Positions 18,287-27,809 are shown, counted from the first letter of the stretch. The stretch is DNA of 64,000 nucleotides from Peptostreptococcus porci (GCF_009695815.1 NZ_VUNE01000003.1:62001-126000), one strand, 5' to 3'. The notes: generated from the sequence alone by a model not told the origin. Made by a program: numbers and translations.

Positions 18287-18762
18287 TTTATCACCTTAAC
18301 ATCAAATAAATCCTGTCCAAATTCAACTATTTCTTCATTTTCAACATTTATCGATAATATTTCACAGTCGAAAGGTGCCTTTATTTCATTCATCAGCTTC
18401 ATTGACTCAATGATGCAAACGACATCCCCCTTCTTCACAACCTTACCAACGTGTACAAAAGCATCTTCATCTGGTGAAGGTTTATCATAAAATGTACCGA
18501 TAATATTTGCCTTAATATTTTCGCAATCGCAATTTATTTCATCATCACTTTCAGATGACTCATTGCTTTCCACAGGCAAGTTATTATTCTTAACGGATTT
18601 ATTTTTATTATCAAAATTTTTGCTATCAATATCTAGCTTGTCATCATACTGTTCATAATTCTTTACTAGAAGTATTCTCTCATCCTTACTTGAATACTCT
18701 AGTTCTCTCAAGCCTTTTGAATTTATTATATCTGCAAGTTCAGAAATAAATTTAGTATCCAT
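18283..18762 (-). CDS. accB: Biotin carboxyl carrier protein
   Basis: Carries biotin on the lysine of IIESMKLMNEI in the C-terminal lipoyl/biotinyl fold. 159 residues with a polar Asn/Ser/Asp linker in the middle. The start is the ATG at 18762, seven bases behind AGAGG; a frame from a TTG at 18777 would place that ribosome site inside the gene. First gene of the twelve-gene fatty-acid operon, with a consensus promoter about 50 bases upstream. Confidence 0.95.
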   Translation of the reverse strand: MDTKFISELADIINSKGLRELEYSSKDERILLVKNYEQYDDKLDIDSKNFDNKNKSVKNNNLPVESNESSESDDEINCDCENIKANIIGTFYDKPSPDEDAFVHVGKVVKKGDVVCIIESMKLMNEIKAPFDCEILSINVENEEIVEFGQDLFDVKVIK

Positions 18763-18783
18763 TTTATATCCTCTCAATAATTT

Positions 18784-18862
18784 ATTTTGATATTCAAAAT
18801 ATCACAGGTTTATTATAAGACTTATTTTGGTACTTGTCAATATTTATTTTGATACTCAAAAT
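18784..18862 (-). promoter_or_regulatory. Fatty-acid operon promoter flanked by two FabT-like operators
   Basis: TTGACA (18835-18840) and TATAAT (18812-18817) are 17 bases apart, fully consensus. The palindrome ATTTTGATATTCAAAAT (18784-18800) lies just downstream of the expected start site. A second, ATTTTGATACTCAAAAT (18846-18862), lies just upstream of the -35. Both resemble the known FabT site (TTTGATnnTCAAA-like dyad). Confidence 0.88.
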
Positions 18863-18922
18863 AAATATTTTCTTATTTGTCAACACATATGTTACACTAA
18901 TAAGATTTTTTCCAAATATACA

Positions 18923-18939
18923 TTTTTGATATTCAAAAT
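18923..18939. promoter_or_regulatory. Third FabT-like palindrome, distal
   Basis: TTTTTGATATTCAAAAT at 18923-18939 repeats the operator motif 77 bases upstream of the second copy. It could allow looping or serve a second weak start; no good promoter is seen beside it. Confidence 0.7.
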
Positions 18940-18956
18940 AAATATTCCTTCCACTC

Positions 18957-19001
18957 AAAAAATCCTCCATGGTAATTGTACTATTTTACCATAGAGGATT
19001 T
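18957..19001 (-). terminator. Terminator of the adhesin gene
   Basis: Near-perfect stem AAATCCTC.ATGGTA / TACCAT.GAGGATTT followed by six U on the minus strand. Between the adhesin stop (19089) and this hairpin there is only about 90 bases of AT-rich spacer. Confidence 0.85.
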
Positions 19002-19088
19002 ATTTCTTTGCCTGGCTTCTTGTGCATATTCATAAAAAGCATCAATCAAGAAAACAATTATGCATAGCGTCTGCTTCTACGCTTAATA

Positions 19089-22000
19089 TTAATTTTTTGA
19101 TTTTCTTCTTAGCTTCATCGACATAACTGCTGTTCCCATCAACAAAATACCAGTCGACAAATAAAGCAATGTACCGATTCCTCCAGTATATGGAAAAATC
19201 CCCTTCTTGTTTTCAACCGCAATCTCTACTATATCAGTATCAGCCGATTGAATTACCTTTAAATGATTTTTGTAAACAAACTGTTCATCAACTTCATACT
19301 CGCTATTGCTTCCATCTTTGAGCTTTGCCGGAATTATTATGTCACCTGAATCCTTTATATAGAATGGTATTTCCGTATTTATTAGTAAATAACCCTTTGG
19401 TGCCCTTTCTTCCTTCAAATGATAAAGCCCTGCTTTGAATTTCTTTCCTCCATTGTCGAAAGTAAATTCACCGCCCACAAGATTAGCAACCTGATTGTTG
19501 TACATTCTTTTATCGCTGTCAAGTATTGAAAACCTTGATATATCTTCATAATTTGAACCAGCTATAGGCATTCCTTTTTCATCAACTTTTCTTATCTTAA
19601 GTCTTATTGGCCTATCTTCTCTTTCATTTTTTACCTTTAAAGTAATTTTATTCCCAGATAGATTTGTGTAGTCTACAATTATCTTTTCATTTATCGCCAC
19701 ACCGGTGAATGTCGTATAGCCACCACTTTCACCAATGGTTGAACCCGTTGTGTTGCCAACAACCTTCCATGCTGTCGTATTCTTCATTTGAGGCATGGAA
19801 TGAACCTGCTGTGTCTCTACTAGGTCAAGTAAAATAGGCTCAACTTTTTTGTATCCAGTAGGACTTTCCGTTTCAACAAGTGCATAACGTCCAAGTTTAT
19901 TTGCTAGCTGAGTGAGCTCAACTCTACCAGAATTCAATGTAAACTCTTGAACAGGAGAAATTGTTCTCAAATCATTTTCTGATACAGAAGTTATATTATC
20001 TCCAACCTTATAAAGCTTAAATCTTGCATTATAGCTTAAACCATCATTGTTATTAGAAATAACAGTCGATGTTTCGGCATCAACTTTTTCTAAAGCTATT
20101 GATGGGTTTTGTATATTTCCTATAAAAGCTATATTGTCCTCAGTATCTTGTTTTTGCATTTGAGGTGTCATTTCCTTAATTAGCTTATACTCCAAGCCTT
20201 CGACTTTTATTTCCTTAACTCCAAACCACACATCCTGCCTAACTTCATTGTTTTTAAAGCGTATATACCTCGCCAAAAGATTTAAGTTTGCTTCATTCAC
20301 ATTATTTACTGGTTTGGTTACGCCTTTTGTAGTATCAGTTTCTATATAATTTTTATACTCTTTCCAATTAGTACCATCTGATGAATACTCCAGAGAGAAT
20401 TTGTTAAATCTATCCGCGTCATTTTCAGGTGCCCCTTGTAAAAAGCTAATACTTTTTATGTCATGTAGTCGTCTCAAATCCACACCTACATATGAGCCCA
20501 CAGGAATATCATTTCCTTGATTATTGAAGTTATGAAAAACAACCGCAGTAGTATTATTTCCATCTAAGGCATCTGCAATTGAACCTGATGTAATATTGCT
20601 TAAATCCGAAGATTTAATTATATCTTTGTTTGTAATATTTTTACTCATTTCACTATTGGACTTTGAATAAAGATATACCTTTCCTACACCATCAACCACA
20701 ACCTTATAACTGACTGTATCGACCACATATCCATTTGGTGCCTTTGTTTCTTCTAGTGTATATACACCCTCAGTCAGATTTTCGAATACAAATTTTTCAT
20801 TGAAATTCTTTTCAATTTCAACTGCGGAAAAGCTTGCATCGTTATCCTTTGTAAGCTTGAATTTGACTTTTTCAGTGATTCCATGTGTTCCAGTCTCTTC
20901 AATTCCCTTAATACGCTTTGAAAATACTAATCTTGACATTATTTTTTCATTTTTGATTTTTATTTCAATCGTATTTGTACCTGTAACATTCGTGCCGTAT
21001 GCATCGACAATACCGTCATCCGATGTGTTGATATACACCTTACCATCGTTGCTAATTGTAATCGGAATTAAGCTATTTACCATCTTATATCCGTTTGGAG
21101 GAGTCACCTCTTTAATATAATATTTCCCCGCCTCAAATTTATTTCCTCCATTATTGAAAATAAATTCACCATTATTTAAATTTGCGACCTGTCCGTTAAT
21201 TGTATTTCCATTTGAATCAACAATCGCAAACCTTGACGTTACGGTAATTTTACGACCAGTTTTGCTGTCAATTTTAACAATCTTAATATTAAACTTCGGC
21301 TTTGAGTTTTTGATAACATGCTTGTCAGAAAGCATATCTACTCTTTCACTGCCCTTAAAGACTTCAAACTCTATCTTCTTTGTTGCCTGATTCAATGTAC
21401 CGACAACTCTATAATCTTGTGCATCTCTTTCATAAGACTCTGGAGCAACATCTTCTCTTAGATAATACGTTCCCGCTGTCAAATTATTAAAGATTGCAAT
21501 CCCATCACTGTCGGTTTCAGTGGACGATTGTATTATTGTATCTTTTGATTCATTCAAAAGCGAAAATTTGGCACCACCAAGTGACAAGCTTTTATTTTCA
21601 TTCATTTTTTTTATGTAAAACCCACCTCTAACTAACGTATTAGTTATGCTATAATCAGTTGTCGACGAAATATAGCTAGCCGGTGGATCAATTTCTTTTA
21701 CAGAATAGTCTATTTTTCTATTGCTTGAATCGTACTTTGGCAATTGACTAAATTGATATTTCCAATTGTTGTCATCATTTAATGTAAGTCTACTTGAATT
21801 TCCATTTGGATAAACATATGGACTTCCATTTGCGTAAAGCTGAACTTCTATTGATTTCGGTCTAATACCTTCATCATCACCAATCCACGTCTTTGCCCCA
21901 CGAACAATAACCTCCGGAGAACAAATCTCTCTATCTCCACCGGTCATATCGGCAAATGTGGAAGTCGGTAAATTTTGTATTTTAATTCCGTTATCTCCGT

Positions 22001-24575
22001 CAAGTTTTTGAGCTTCAAATTTAACTGTACTATCTGTATTTCTATTTGGTAATTTACCTCTATCAGGTTGTGAACTGACTATTCTCGCAAGCCTTTTTGT
22101 AATATTTCCTGTAGCTCTGTCTTTAACTACGGAAGTAAACCAAATTTGTCCGAATGCGTAAGTCATCCCTTCAATTGACGTATCTCTGTTGTTTGCATCC
22201 CAAAAACTGTTAAATTCTCCGGGTACTCTTAGCGAACCCACATTTATCGGTTCAGAATAAGTTCCTTCTCCCGCATCTATTACTTTTCCGTTTGAATCCA
22301 AAGGTCCGTTATACTTTAATAAATAAAAATTAAAATCATCTCTAAGCGGAGCTGTCAGCTCACCACGATAAAATAAATTTCCGTGACCTGAATATAATAT
22401 ATCTCCGTTAGGATACTGAATAATATCTCCGTCAGATACAGGAGTCTTTGCATTTATACTTGTATTAACCGTATGCTTTGCATATATTATTTTTGCCGGT
22501 TGAATCGTACCTCCATAAGCTACATTATTTGATAAGATGTCACTTATACGATACATATAGATATTAGGATCGGCAAGTACCTTTGCAAATAGATATTTTC
22601 CATCTACACTTGTTTCTAAAGAATTCAATTTTCTAAAGTCTTTATGTACAAATATATTTTGTCCGTTATCATTCAACCACTTACCGCTATCGTCACTTCC
22701 GTCTCCGGTTTTTTCTCTTATTCCGCCTAATCTAACCACATTTACAACTGCTCCATTTTCTCCTCTAGTAGGATCCATGATAGCAAGCTCACCTCTTCTA
22801 TTCGCACCGAAAAGATATCCCTTTGTTCTATCATAAGCTATACCATAGCCAAATGTAGGATCCAAGTATGTTGGAAAATTTATCTGCTTTTTTATATCAA
22901 CACCATTTTCCATCATAAATGCCGAATTTTCACCAGAAAACCAAATTAATCCCTTACTGGGATCAATAATACATTGTCCCGTCATACTGCCCTCATAATT
23001 GGATATTTTCCAATTGTTTTTTGAGACCTCCTGATACTCGGCATACCAGCCTTCAACAACATCTTCCTTTACAGAATAATTATACGCAATATGCTGGGAA
23101 TCATATTTTGGCAAATCTGTAAATTTCTTCGTTTGAGTTCCGTCATTTGAATAAAGTGTGTAATGCTGCCCATTCCCATATACATTTCCATTTTGCATTA
23201 AACGCACGATTACTCTCTGATTTGAGCTTGGTTTGTCCACCCATTCTTTTGTGAACGAGAACGAAACTTTTTCTTCATTTGGATTGATTAAATTGTTTGG
23301 TACATAAATAGTTACAGGACGTCCGATTGAGAAGTTTATTTTATTTGATATTATATGACGACCATCAGTAGTCAGCTGTTCGAGAATATAATCTCTATCG
23401 GTTGATAGCGGCAATTGCATTTCAAGCATTCCATTTGAGTTAGATATTTCAAACTCTCTTGAAGATCCGTCTGGATGAATTAATCTAAACTTCGAACCAG
23501 ATATCCTTACACTCAAATCTCCAGCTTCATGATTTACAATTGTTACCAAATTTGTTTGCTTTTTAGGCAAATACATAGAAATAGTCTTGTTATTAGTTAA
23601 CTGATCCAGCTTGATATCACCCTCTACATTTGCACCAGAATATTCGTAGTCATAAGGAGATTCTATTATTTTTGCTGAATAGGTTCTGTCTTTTGAAAAA
23701 TTTTTAAATGTGATAGATCCATTTGAATCGGTACTCCCCACAAATGAATTCCCCAAGTCATCAGTAATCAGTAGCTTTACATTTGGAATGACCTTACTAT
23801 TATCGTTTTTATCATAGACATTTATAAATAATTTCCCATATGTGTTCACATCATAAGGCTCATTCAAAAAAGTCACATTCGCATACTCGGCATATCCCTT
23901 AGTGCTTGGCTTTGGAATTTCGAAGTTAGCCTCATTTGGAGATGCCATAAATCCCTCTGGACTACTGATTTGAGTAATTGTATAATTTCCATATGTCAGT
24001 CCACTCAACGTGGCAATTCCATCAGAATTTGTGGTTATCTCTTTTCTTACCCCATTAACACTCGTAACTAAAAAAGATGCCCCAACTACAGGAGTCTCTC
24101 CATCAAAATTTGAACGAACTTTTAGTTTCAACGTTGTGCTCGTTCTTCCGCCTTCATCTATGTTGACAGTTGTCGTGCTATTGTGCTTAATATTTGATAC
24201 TACTACTGTTGCATTATTATTGCCGCTTGCAAGCTTAACCGTAGTATTCGTGTTCGGTAACTTGTACGTCTCTGAGGTTGTTCTCTGAATAATTTCGTAT
24301 TCTCCATCATCCAGTCCTGAGAAAATACAGTTACCGGTCGTGTCTGTTACATTCTCTAAAGAAAAGGAAGGATCATCCAATTTCCTAAGCTCAAACTTGG
24401 CATTAGGTATTGAAACATCTGTAACCGTTCCATCCCTATACTCTCTTAGTTGCACTGTAATCGTCCCACTTCCCAACGCAAAAACACTTGCGAAGCACGT
24501 ATTCAGTATAGAAAAAACAAGCAACAAAGAAATAAACATATTTAACAATTTATTTTGTTTTCTTTTTTTAAACAA
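19089..24575 (-). CDS. Giant sortase-anchored surface adhesin with SpaA/Cna_B domains and an embedded F5/8C domain
   Basis: 1828-residue exported wall protein. Signal peptide at residues 1-35. SpaA/Cna-type isopeptide domains at about 35-430, a Cna_B domain at 435-520 (TKEWVD, FTDLPKYD, YSVKED), a propeller-like or YncE-like region at 528-890, another Cna_B at 890-970, SpaA domains at 980-1310, a discoidin (F5/8C) domain at about 1320-1462 (DALDGNNTTAVVF, SLEYSSDGTNWKEY), more SpaA domains to 1745, and the sorting signal FPYTG at 1794-1798 with membrane span and Arg/Lys tail. Two SpaA domains (about 1090 and 1650) are recent-looking duplicates (NQVANL..GEF.F..GG.KF.AG). The start is TTG, six bases behind GAGGGG. 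No sortase gene is in the window. Probably binds host glycans or matrix (inference). Confidence 0.92.
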   Translation of the reverse strand: MFKKRKQNKLLNMFISLLLVFSILNTCFASVFALGSGTITVQLREYRDGTVTDVSIPNAKFELRKLDDPSFSLENVTDTTGNCIFSGLDDGEYEIIQRTTSETYKLPNTNTTVKLASGNNNATVVVSNIKHNSTTTVNIDEGGRTSTTLKLKVRSNFDGETPVVGASFLVTSVNGVRKEITTNSDGIATLSGLTYGNYTITQISSPEGFMASPNEANFEIPKPSTKGYAEYANVTFLNEPYDVNTYGKLFINVYDKNDNSKVIPNVKLLITDDLGNSFVGSTDSNGSITFKNFSKDRTYSAKIIESPYDYEYSGANVEGDIKLDQLTNNKTISMYLPKKQTNLVTIVNHEAGDLSVRISGSKFRLIHPDGSSREFEISNSNGMLEMQLPLSTDRDYILEQLTTDGRHIISNKINFSIGRPVTIYVPNNLINPNEEKVSFSFTKEWVDKPSSNQRVIVRLMQNGNVYGNGQHYTLYSNDGTQTKKFTDLPKYDSQHIAYNYSVKEDVVEGWYAEYQEVSKNNWKISNYEGSMTGQCIIDPSKGLIWFSGENSAFMMENGVDIKKQINFPTYLDPTFGYGIAYDRTKGYLFGANRRGELAIMDPTRGENGAVVNVVRLGGIREKTGDGSDDSGKWLNDNGQNIFVHKDFRKLNSLETSVDGKYLFAKVLADPNIYMYRISDILSNNVAYGGTIQPAKIIYAKHTVNTSINAKTPVSDGDIIQYPNGDILYSGHGNLFYRGELTAPLRDDFNFYLLKYNGPLDSNGKVIDAGEGTYSEPINVGSLRVPGEFNSFWDANNRDTSIEGMTYAFGQIWFTSVVKDRATGNITKRLARIVSSQPDRGKLPNRNTDSTVKFEAQKLDGDNGIKIQNLPTSTFADMTGGDREICSPEVIVRGAKTWIGDDEGIRPKSIEVQLYANGSPYVYPNGNSSRLTLNDDNNWKYQFSQLPKYDSSNRKIDYSVKEIDPPASYISSTTDYSITNTLVRGGFYIKKMNENKSLSLGGAKFSLLNESKDTIIQSSTETDSDGIAIFNNLTAGTYYLREDVAPESYERDAQDYRVVGTLNQATKKIEFEVFKGSERVDMLSDKHVIKNSKPKFNIKIVKIDSKTGRKITVTSRFAIVDSNGNTINGQVANLNNGEFIFNNGGNKFEAGKYYIKEVTPPNGYKMVNSLIPITISNDGKVYINTSDDGIVDAYGTNVTGTNTIEIKIKNEKIMSRLVFSKRIKGIEETGTHGITEKVKFKLTKDNDASFSAVEIEKNFNEKFVFENLTEGVYTLEETKAPNGYVVDTVSYKVVVDGVGKVYLYSKSNSEMSKNITNKDIIKSSDLSNITSGSIADALDGNNTTAVVFHNFNNQGNDIPVGSYVGVDLRRLHDIKSISFLQGAPENDADRFNKFSLEYSSDGTNWKEYKNYIETDTTKGVTKPVNNVNEANLNLLARYIRFKNNEVRQDVWFGVKEIKVEGLEYKLIKEMTPQMQKQDTEDNIAFIGNIQNPSIALEKVDAETSTVISNNNDGLSYNARFKLYKVGDNITSVSENDLRTISPVQEFTLNSGRVELTQLANKLGRYALVETESPTGYKKVEPILLDLVETQQVHSMPQMKNTTAWKVVGNTTGSTIGESGGYTTFTGVAINEKIIVDYTNLSGNKITLKVKNEREDRPIRLKIRKVDEKGMPIAGSNYEDISRFSILDSDKRMYNNQVANLVGGEFTFDNGGKKFKAGLYHLKEERAPKGYLLINTEIPFYIKDSGDIIIPAKLKDGSNSEYEVDEQFVYKNHLKVIQSADTDIVEIAVENKKGIFPYTGGIGTLLYLSTGILLMGTAVMSMKLRRKSKN

Positions 24576-24692
24576 ATTTTCCCCTCACTCTCTTTTATCA
24601 CATTTTTTGCAACGTATTTTAATAATATTTTTTTTATAAAAATGTAACATTTTTAAACACGTATTATTTGTTTTTATATTAATTTCATTATA

Positions 24693-24758
24693 ACTATACC
24701 ATACAAAAGACTAAAAAATCAATATATTATTGATTTTTCTTAACAAAACCTTTATAAT
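24693..24758. promoter_or_regulatory. Back-to-back promoters sharing one 25-bp perfect palindrome
   Basis: Minus-strand promoter of the adhesin: TTGATT (24717-24722), 18 bases, TATAGT (24693-24698) with an upstream TG. Plus-strand promoter of the transporter: TTGATT (24730-24735), 17 bases, TATAAT (24753-24758). The two -35 boxes are the two arms of a palindrome at 24714-24738 with 11-base perfect arms (AAAAATCAATA) and a 3-base centre, an obvious candidate for one operator controlling both genes. Confidence 0.8.
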
Positions 24759-24858
24759 TTTTTATGTAAATATCAACTGACAAATAATATACAATTTCTA
24801 AACACAGTATTAGAAAAAAACAAAAAAATTTAAAATTTTAAGGGGGATTTTTATTATT

Positions 24859-26211
24859 ATGGAAACAAGTAAAAAAAGGTACCCAACCGCTTTTTGGGTC
24901 TGTAGTGCTTCAGAGATTTTTGAACGTCTTGCATACTATCTTGGTCGTTCACTTATTCTTATTTTTATTACCACAGCTGTATTAGAGGGTGGATTGGGTC
25001 TTTCGGATAAAGTGGGAGCCAATATGCAAGCCAATATGACAGCGTTTTCATACTTAGGTGCAGTATTTGGTGGATTCGTAGTTGACAGATTTATCGGTGC
25101 AAAATACACTACTCCAGTAGGAATGGTCATAACAGGGATAGGCTATTATATTGGCTCTATTGCCACAGGTGCACAACATATATACCTGATGATACTAACT
25201 GTTAGTATCGGGCTAGGGCTATTCAAAAATGGTCCGATAATTGGACGTGTAATAACTGATAAATCTCAAATGGATTCGGCTTTTTCAATAAGATACACAC
25301 TTGTAAATGTCGGCGCTTTGATAGGTACATTTGCAGTTGGAATACTATACAAGGATGTGTTTGCAAAGAATGGAGTACTTGGCTTTGCTCCTTGCTTTAA
25401 GCTTGCTGCTCTTTCAATGATACTAGGGGCTATTTGGTATGTATTTGTCTGTTGGAAGCATTTAGGCACTATTGGTAGTAAACCATTTAAGCTGGAAAAA
25501 ACTGCTGAAGAGCTAGAAATGGAAAAGAAAGAACACCTAGAGGATCAGATAAAAAGACCGCTTACGACAATAGAAAAAAAGAGAATCGGAGCTATTATAT
25601 TAGCTTCTGCATTCTCAATAATATTCTGGATATTCTGGTATCTTGCATATCTTCCAGTATACTATTATTGGGCAGAAAATATGAATTGGGTCGTAGCTGG
25701 TTATACAGTGCCTGCGACTTGGTTTGATGCCGCCAATTCATTATTCTGTATTATTCTTGGACCTGTTATGGCCATGCTATGGAATCATTTGGCTGCTAGA
25801 CCTCAAGGAGATATGAGTTTATTTAGAAAAACTGGTCTTGGTATTGGTATTATAGGGCTTGGATATCTATTCTATGCTGCTATTGACATTATGAGAGGCG
25901 ATGCAAAAGCAAGTGTTCTATTGTTGATTGTATTTGCATTGCTATTAACTCTTGGAGAAATGTTCTTCTCTCCTCTTGGACATTCATTCATAAGTAAATA
26001 TTCTCCAAGTAAGTACTTGGGACTAATGATGTCAATGTGGGGTATTGCCACATTCTTCGCAGCAAAGCTATATGGTTATGCATATGGTTTTCTATTTGGT
26101 GGAACATTCAAATTTACAAATGCGTGTTTTATAGTTGCAGGAATTGCCTTTGCTTCTGCAATCATACTATTTACGCTTGACAAGAGACTATCCGCATTAG
26201 TAGAAGATTAA
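24859..26211 (+). CDS. POT/PTR2-family proton-coupled peptide transporter
   Basis: 450-residue membrane protein with about 12-14 hydrophobic segments. SEIFERLAYYLGRSLILIF near the N-terminus is the PTR2 signature region (ERxxYYG-like), IGLGLFKNGPIIG matches the second family motif, and SIRYTLVNVGALIG the FYxxINxG-type segment in a changed form. It would import di- or tripeptides with protons. Start ATG with a GGGGG ribosome site 12 bases upstream, a rather long spacing. Transcribed alone and closed by a terminator at 26249. Divergent from the adhesin and sharing its promoter palindrome. Confidence 0.88.
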   Translation: METSKKRYPTAFWVCSASEIFERLAYYLGRSLILIFITTAVLEGGLGLSDKVGANMQANMTAFSYLGAVFGGFVVDRFIGAKYTTPVGMVITGIGYYIGSIATGAQHIYLMILTVSIGLGLFKNGPIIGRVITDKSQMDSAFSIRYTLVNVGALIGTFAVGILYKDVFAKNGVLGFAPCFKLAALSMILGAIWYVFVCWKHLGTIGSKPFKLEKTAEELEMEKKEHLEDQIKRPLTTIEKKRIGAIILASAFSIIFWIFWYLAYLPVYYYWAENMNWVVAGYTVPATWFDAANSLFCIILGPVMAMLWNHLAARPQGDMSLFRKTGLGIGIIGLGYLFYAAIDIMRGDAKASVLLLIVFALLLTLGEMFFSPLGHSFISKYSPSKYLGLMMSMWGIATFFAAKLYGYAYGFLFGGTFKFTNACFIVAGIAFASAIILFTLDKRLSALVED

Positions 26212-26248
26212 TCATTTAAAAAGTTCAGTTAATATTTTCATTTATACT

Positions 26249-26295
26249 GAGGTGATTTATTGGTTGCTTTTCGTAACCATAGATCACCTCTTTCT
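26249..26295 (+). terminator. Terminator of the peptide transporter
   Basis: Outer stem GAGGTGAT / ATCACCTC with an inner GGTTGC / GTAACC stem, followed by TTTCT, 37 bases past the stop codon. Confidence 0.8.
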
Positions 26296-26350
26296 AAAGT
26301 TGCCAATTTAATAAAATTAACTCTATTTCATTATTTTATTAAAAAAGGTA

Positions 26351-26380
26351 TTATTCTTTGACCATAATGTATGATATAAT
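26351..26380 (+). promoter_or_regulatory. Extended -10 promoter of an orphan transcript
   Basis: TGATATAAT (26372-26380) is a perfect extended -10. A TTATTC at 26351-26356 is 18 bases upstream. TTGACC at 26358 is too close to act as the -35. It sits between two terminators and drives no annotated gene. Confidence 0.6.
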
Positions 26381-26404
26381 CTATACATATTAGGGGAAAA
26401 GGAT

Positions 26405-26443
26405 GTGATAATTTTGAGTTTTCTTTTCAAAGGTGATTTATAA
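26405..26443 (+). CDS. Possible 12-residue leader peptide
   Basis: GTG start with AGGGG 8 bases upstream, encoding MIILSFLFKGDL and a TAA stop. First open frame of the orphan transcript. Length is far below what codon statistics can support; the case rests on the ribosome site and promoter position. It could be chance. Confidence 0.35.
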   Translation: MIILSFLFKGDL

Positions 26444-26514
26444 GCAACCCTTGAGTAGCCTTGGATTTACAAAAAAATCATTATTAAAGGATTACCTTAA
26501 AGGGTGGTTATATT

Positions 26515-26559
26515 ATGATATATTTATTAAGGGTAAAAAAAGGATTACCGATAAACTAG
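26515..26559 (+). CDS. Possible 14-residue leader peptide overlapping an attenuator stem
   Basis: ATG start with AAAGGGTGG 7 bases upstream, encoding MIYLLRVKKGLPIN. Its stop codon (26557-26559) lies inside the first arm of a small hairpin with a U tail, as in ribosome-controlled attenuators. The sequence AAAGGATTACC occurs just upstream (near 26487) and again inside this frame (near 26539). No gene follows. Confidence 0.35.
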   Translation: MIYLLRVKKGLPIN

Positions 26560-26580
26560 ATTTTTAGTTTTTTATGTTTT
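26553..26580 (+). terminator. Weak attenuator-like hairpin
   Basis: AAACTA / TAGTTT with a 6-base loop, followed by TTTATGTTTT. The stem is short and AU-only, so it would be a weak terminator; its interest is the overlap with the tiny ORF's stop codon. Confidence 0.4.
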
Positions 26581-26641
26581 AATTATTCGTTAATAAAATT
26601 AATTTAACTTATTGTATATAATAAAGTGAAAATACGAAAAT

Positions 26642-26697
26642 AAGCTACAGTATCAGATATTTTGAAATAACTGAATACTGTAGCTTGTATTTTTTTA
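26642..26697. terminator. Bidirectional terminator between the orphan transcript and msrAB
   Basis: A 12-base perfect stem AAGCTACAGTAT / ATACTGTAGCTT (26642-26653 / 26675-26686) followed on the plus strand by a run of seven T. On the minus strand it lies 15 bases past the msrAB stop and is followed by ATTTTCG, so it can serve both directions. Confidence 0.88.
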
Positions 26698-26711
26698 TAG
26701 ATTTGTTAGAG

Positions 26712-27809
26712 CTATACTCTCGATAATAAATATCCGTACCCTTCTTTTTCCATTTTATCCTTAGGTATGAATCTAATTGACAAGCTGTTTATGCAAAATC
26801 TCAAGCCACCTTTATCTTTTGGCCCATCTTCAAATACGTGCCCCAAATGAGAATTTCCTATTCTGCTTTTTACCTCTATTCTTTTCATGTTGAAGCTGTT
26901 GTCTTCCTGAAAATTTACCACCTCTGAGCTTATTGGCTTTGTAAAACTAGGCCAACCACACCCTGAATTATATTTATCTTTTGAGGAAAATAATGGCTCT
27001 CCTGTGGCAATATCTACATATATCCCGTCTCCGAATGAATCCCAATACTTATTCGAAAATGCCTGTTCAGTTTTGCCTTCTTGAGTTACAGCATATTCAT
27101 CCTTTGTCAATTTTCTCTTCAATTCTTCCTTTGATGGTTTTGGGTATTTATTTTTATCTATCAGAGGATTATTTGCCATAGAAACATCAATATGGCAATA
27201 ACCATTCGGATTCTTCTTTAAATAATCCTGATGATATTCTTCTGCCAATACATAATGCTTCAATGGCTCTACCTGAACAACTATCTTTTTATTGATCTCT
27301 TTCTCTTTTTCGTCTATAACCGATTTTATAGTTTCAAGCTCTTTCTCGCTTGTGTAATATATTCCAGTTCTGTATTGCTCTCCTGTATCATTACCTTGCT
27401 TATTTACACTTGTAGGGTCTATAACTCTAAAATAATATAGAAGTATTTCTCTTAAGCTTATAACGTTTGAATCATATGATATATGAACTGTTTCAGCATG
27501 ACCAGTGCTATGAATCAAACTGTAGTTTGTCGTTTTAACTCTACCATTTGCATATCCAACAGTTACATCCTGCACGCCATTTATTCTAGAGAAATATTCT
27601 TCTAATCCCCAGAAACATCCACCAGCGAGGTAAATTTCCTTTATCTTTTTTTCTTTTCCCATATATGTACCTTTTCCAACTTCATTAGACTGTATTAATT
27701 GTTTGGTTTTATGCTTTACTCCATCTACCTTTGTATTGCTCAAAGATATATATACAAATGCCACAGCCATAACCAAGGTTGCCATCACAACAAAAATCTT
27801 TCTATCCAT
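26712..27809 (-). CDS. msrAB: Membrane-anchored fused peptide-methionine sulfoxide reductase MsrA-MsrB
   Basis: Repairs both stereoisomers of oxidised methionine in proteins. The N-terminus is an uncleaved-looking membrane anchor (residues 5-23), so the enzyme faces outside. The MsrA domain has [11 protein letters not shown] with catalytic Cys65; the MsrB domain (about 220-360) has [22 protein letters not shown] and catalytic Cys339 in LRFCINS; the zinc CxxC pairs of some MsrB proteins are absent. 365 residues, normal for the fusion. Follows a thioredoxin-like lipoprotein by 177 bases on the same strand. Electrons probably come from that lipoprotein and the CcdA fusion (inference). Confidence 0.94.
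   Translation of the reverse strand: MDRKIFVVMATLVMAVAFVYISLSNTKVDGVKHKTKQLIQSNEVGKGTYMGKEKKIKEIYLAGGCFWGLEEYFSRINGVQDVTVGYANGRVKTTNYSLIHSTGHAETVHISYDSNVISLREILLYYFRVIDPTSVNKQGNDTGEQYRTGIYYTSEKELETIKSVIDEKEKEINKKIVVQVEPLKHYVLAEEYHQDYLKKNPNGYCHIDVSMANNPLIDKNKYPKPSKEELKRKLTKDEYAVTQEGKTEQAFSNKYWDSFGDGIYVDIATGEPLFSSKDKYNSGCGWPSFTKPISSEVVNFQEDNSFNMKRIEVKSRIGNSHLGHVFEDGPKDKGGLRFCINSLSIRFIPKDKMEKEGYGYLLSRV

Noticed and set aside
26212-26711. A degraded protein gene in the gap after the peptide transporter
   Set aside because: No frame above about 15 codons and no recognisable protein remnant; leader or RNA structure explains it better.
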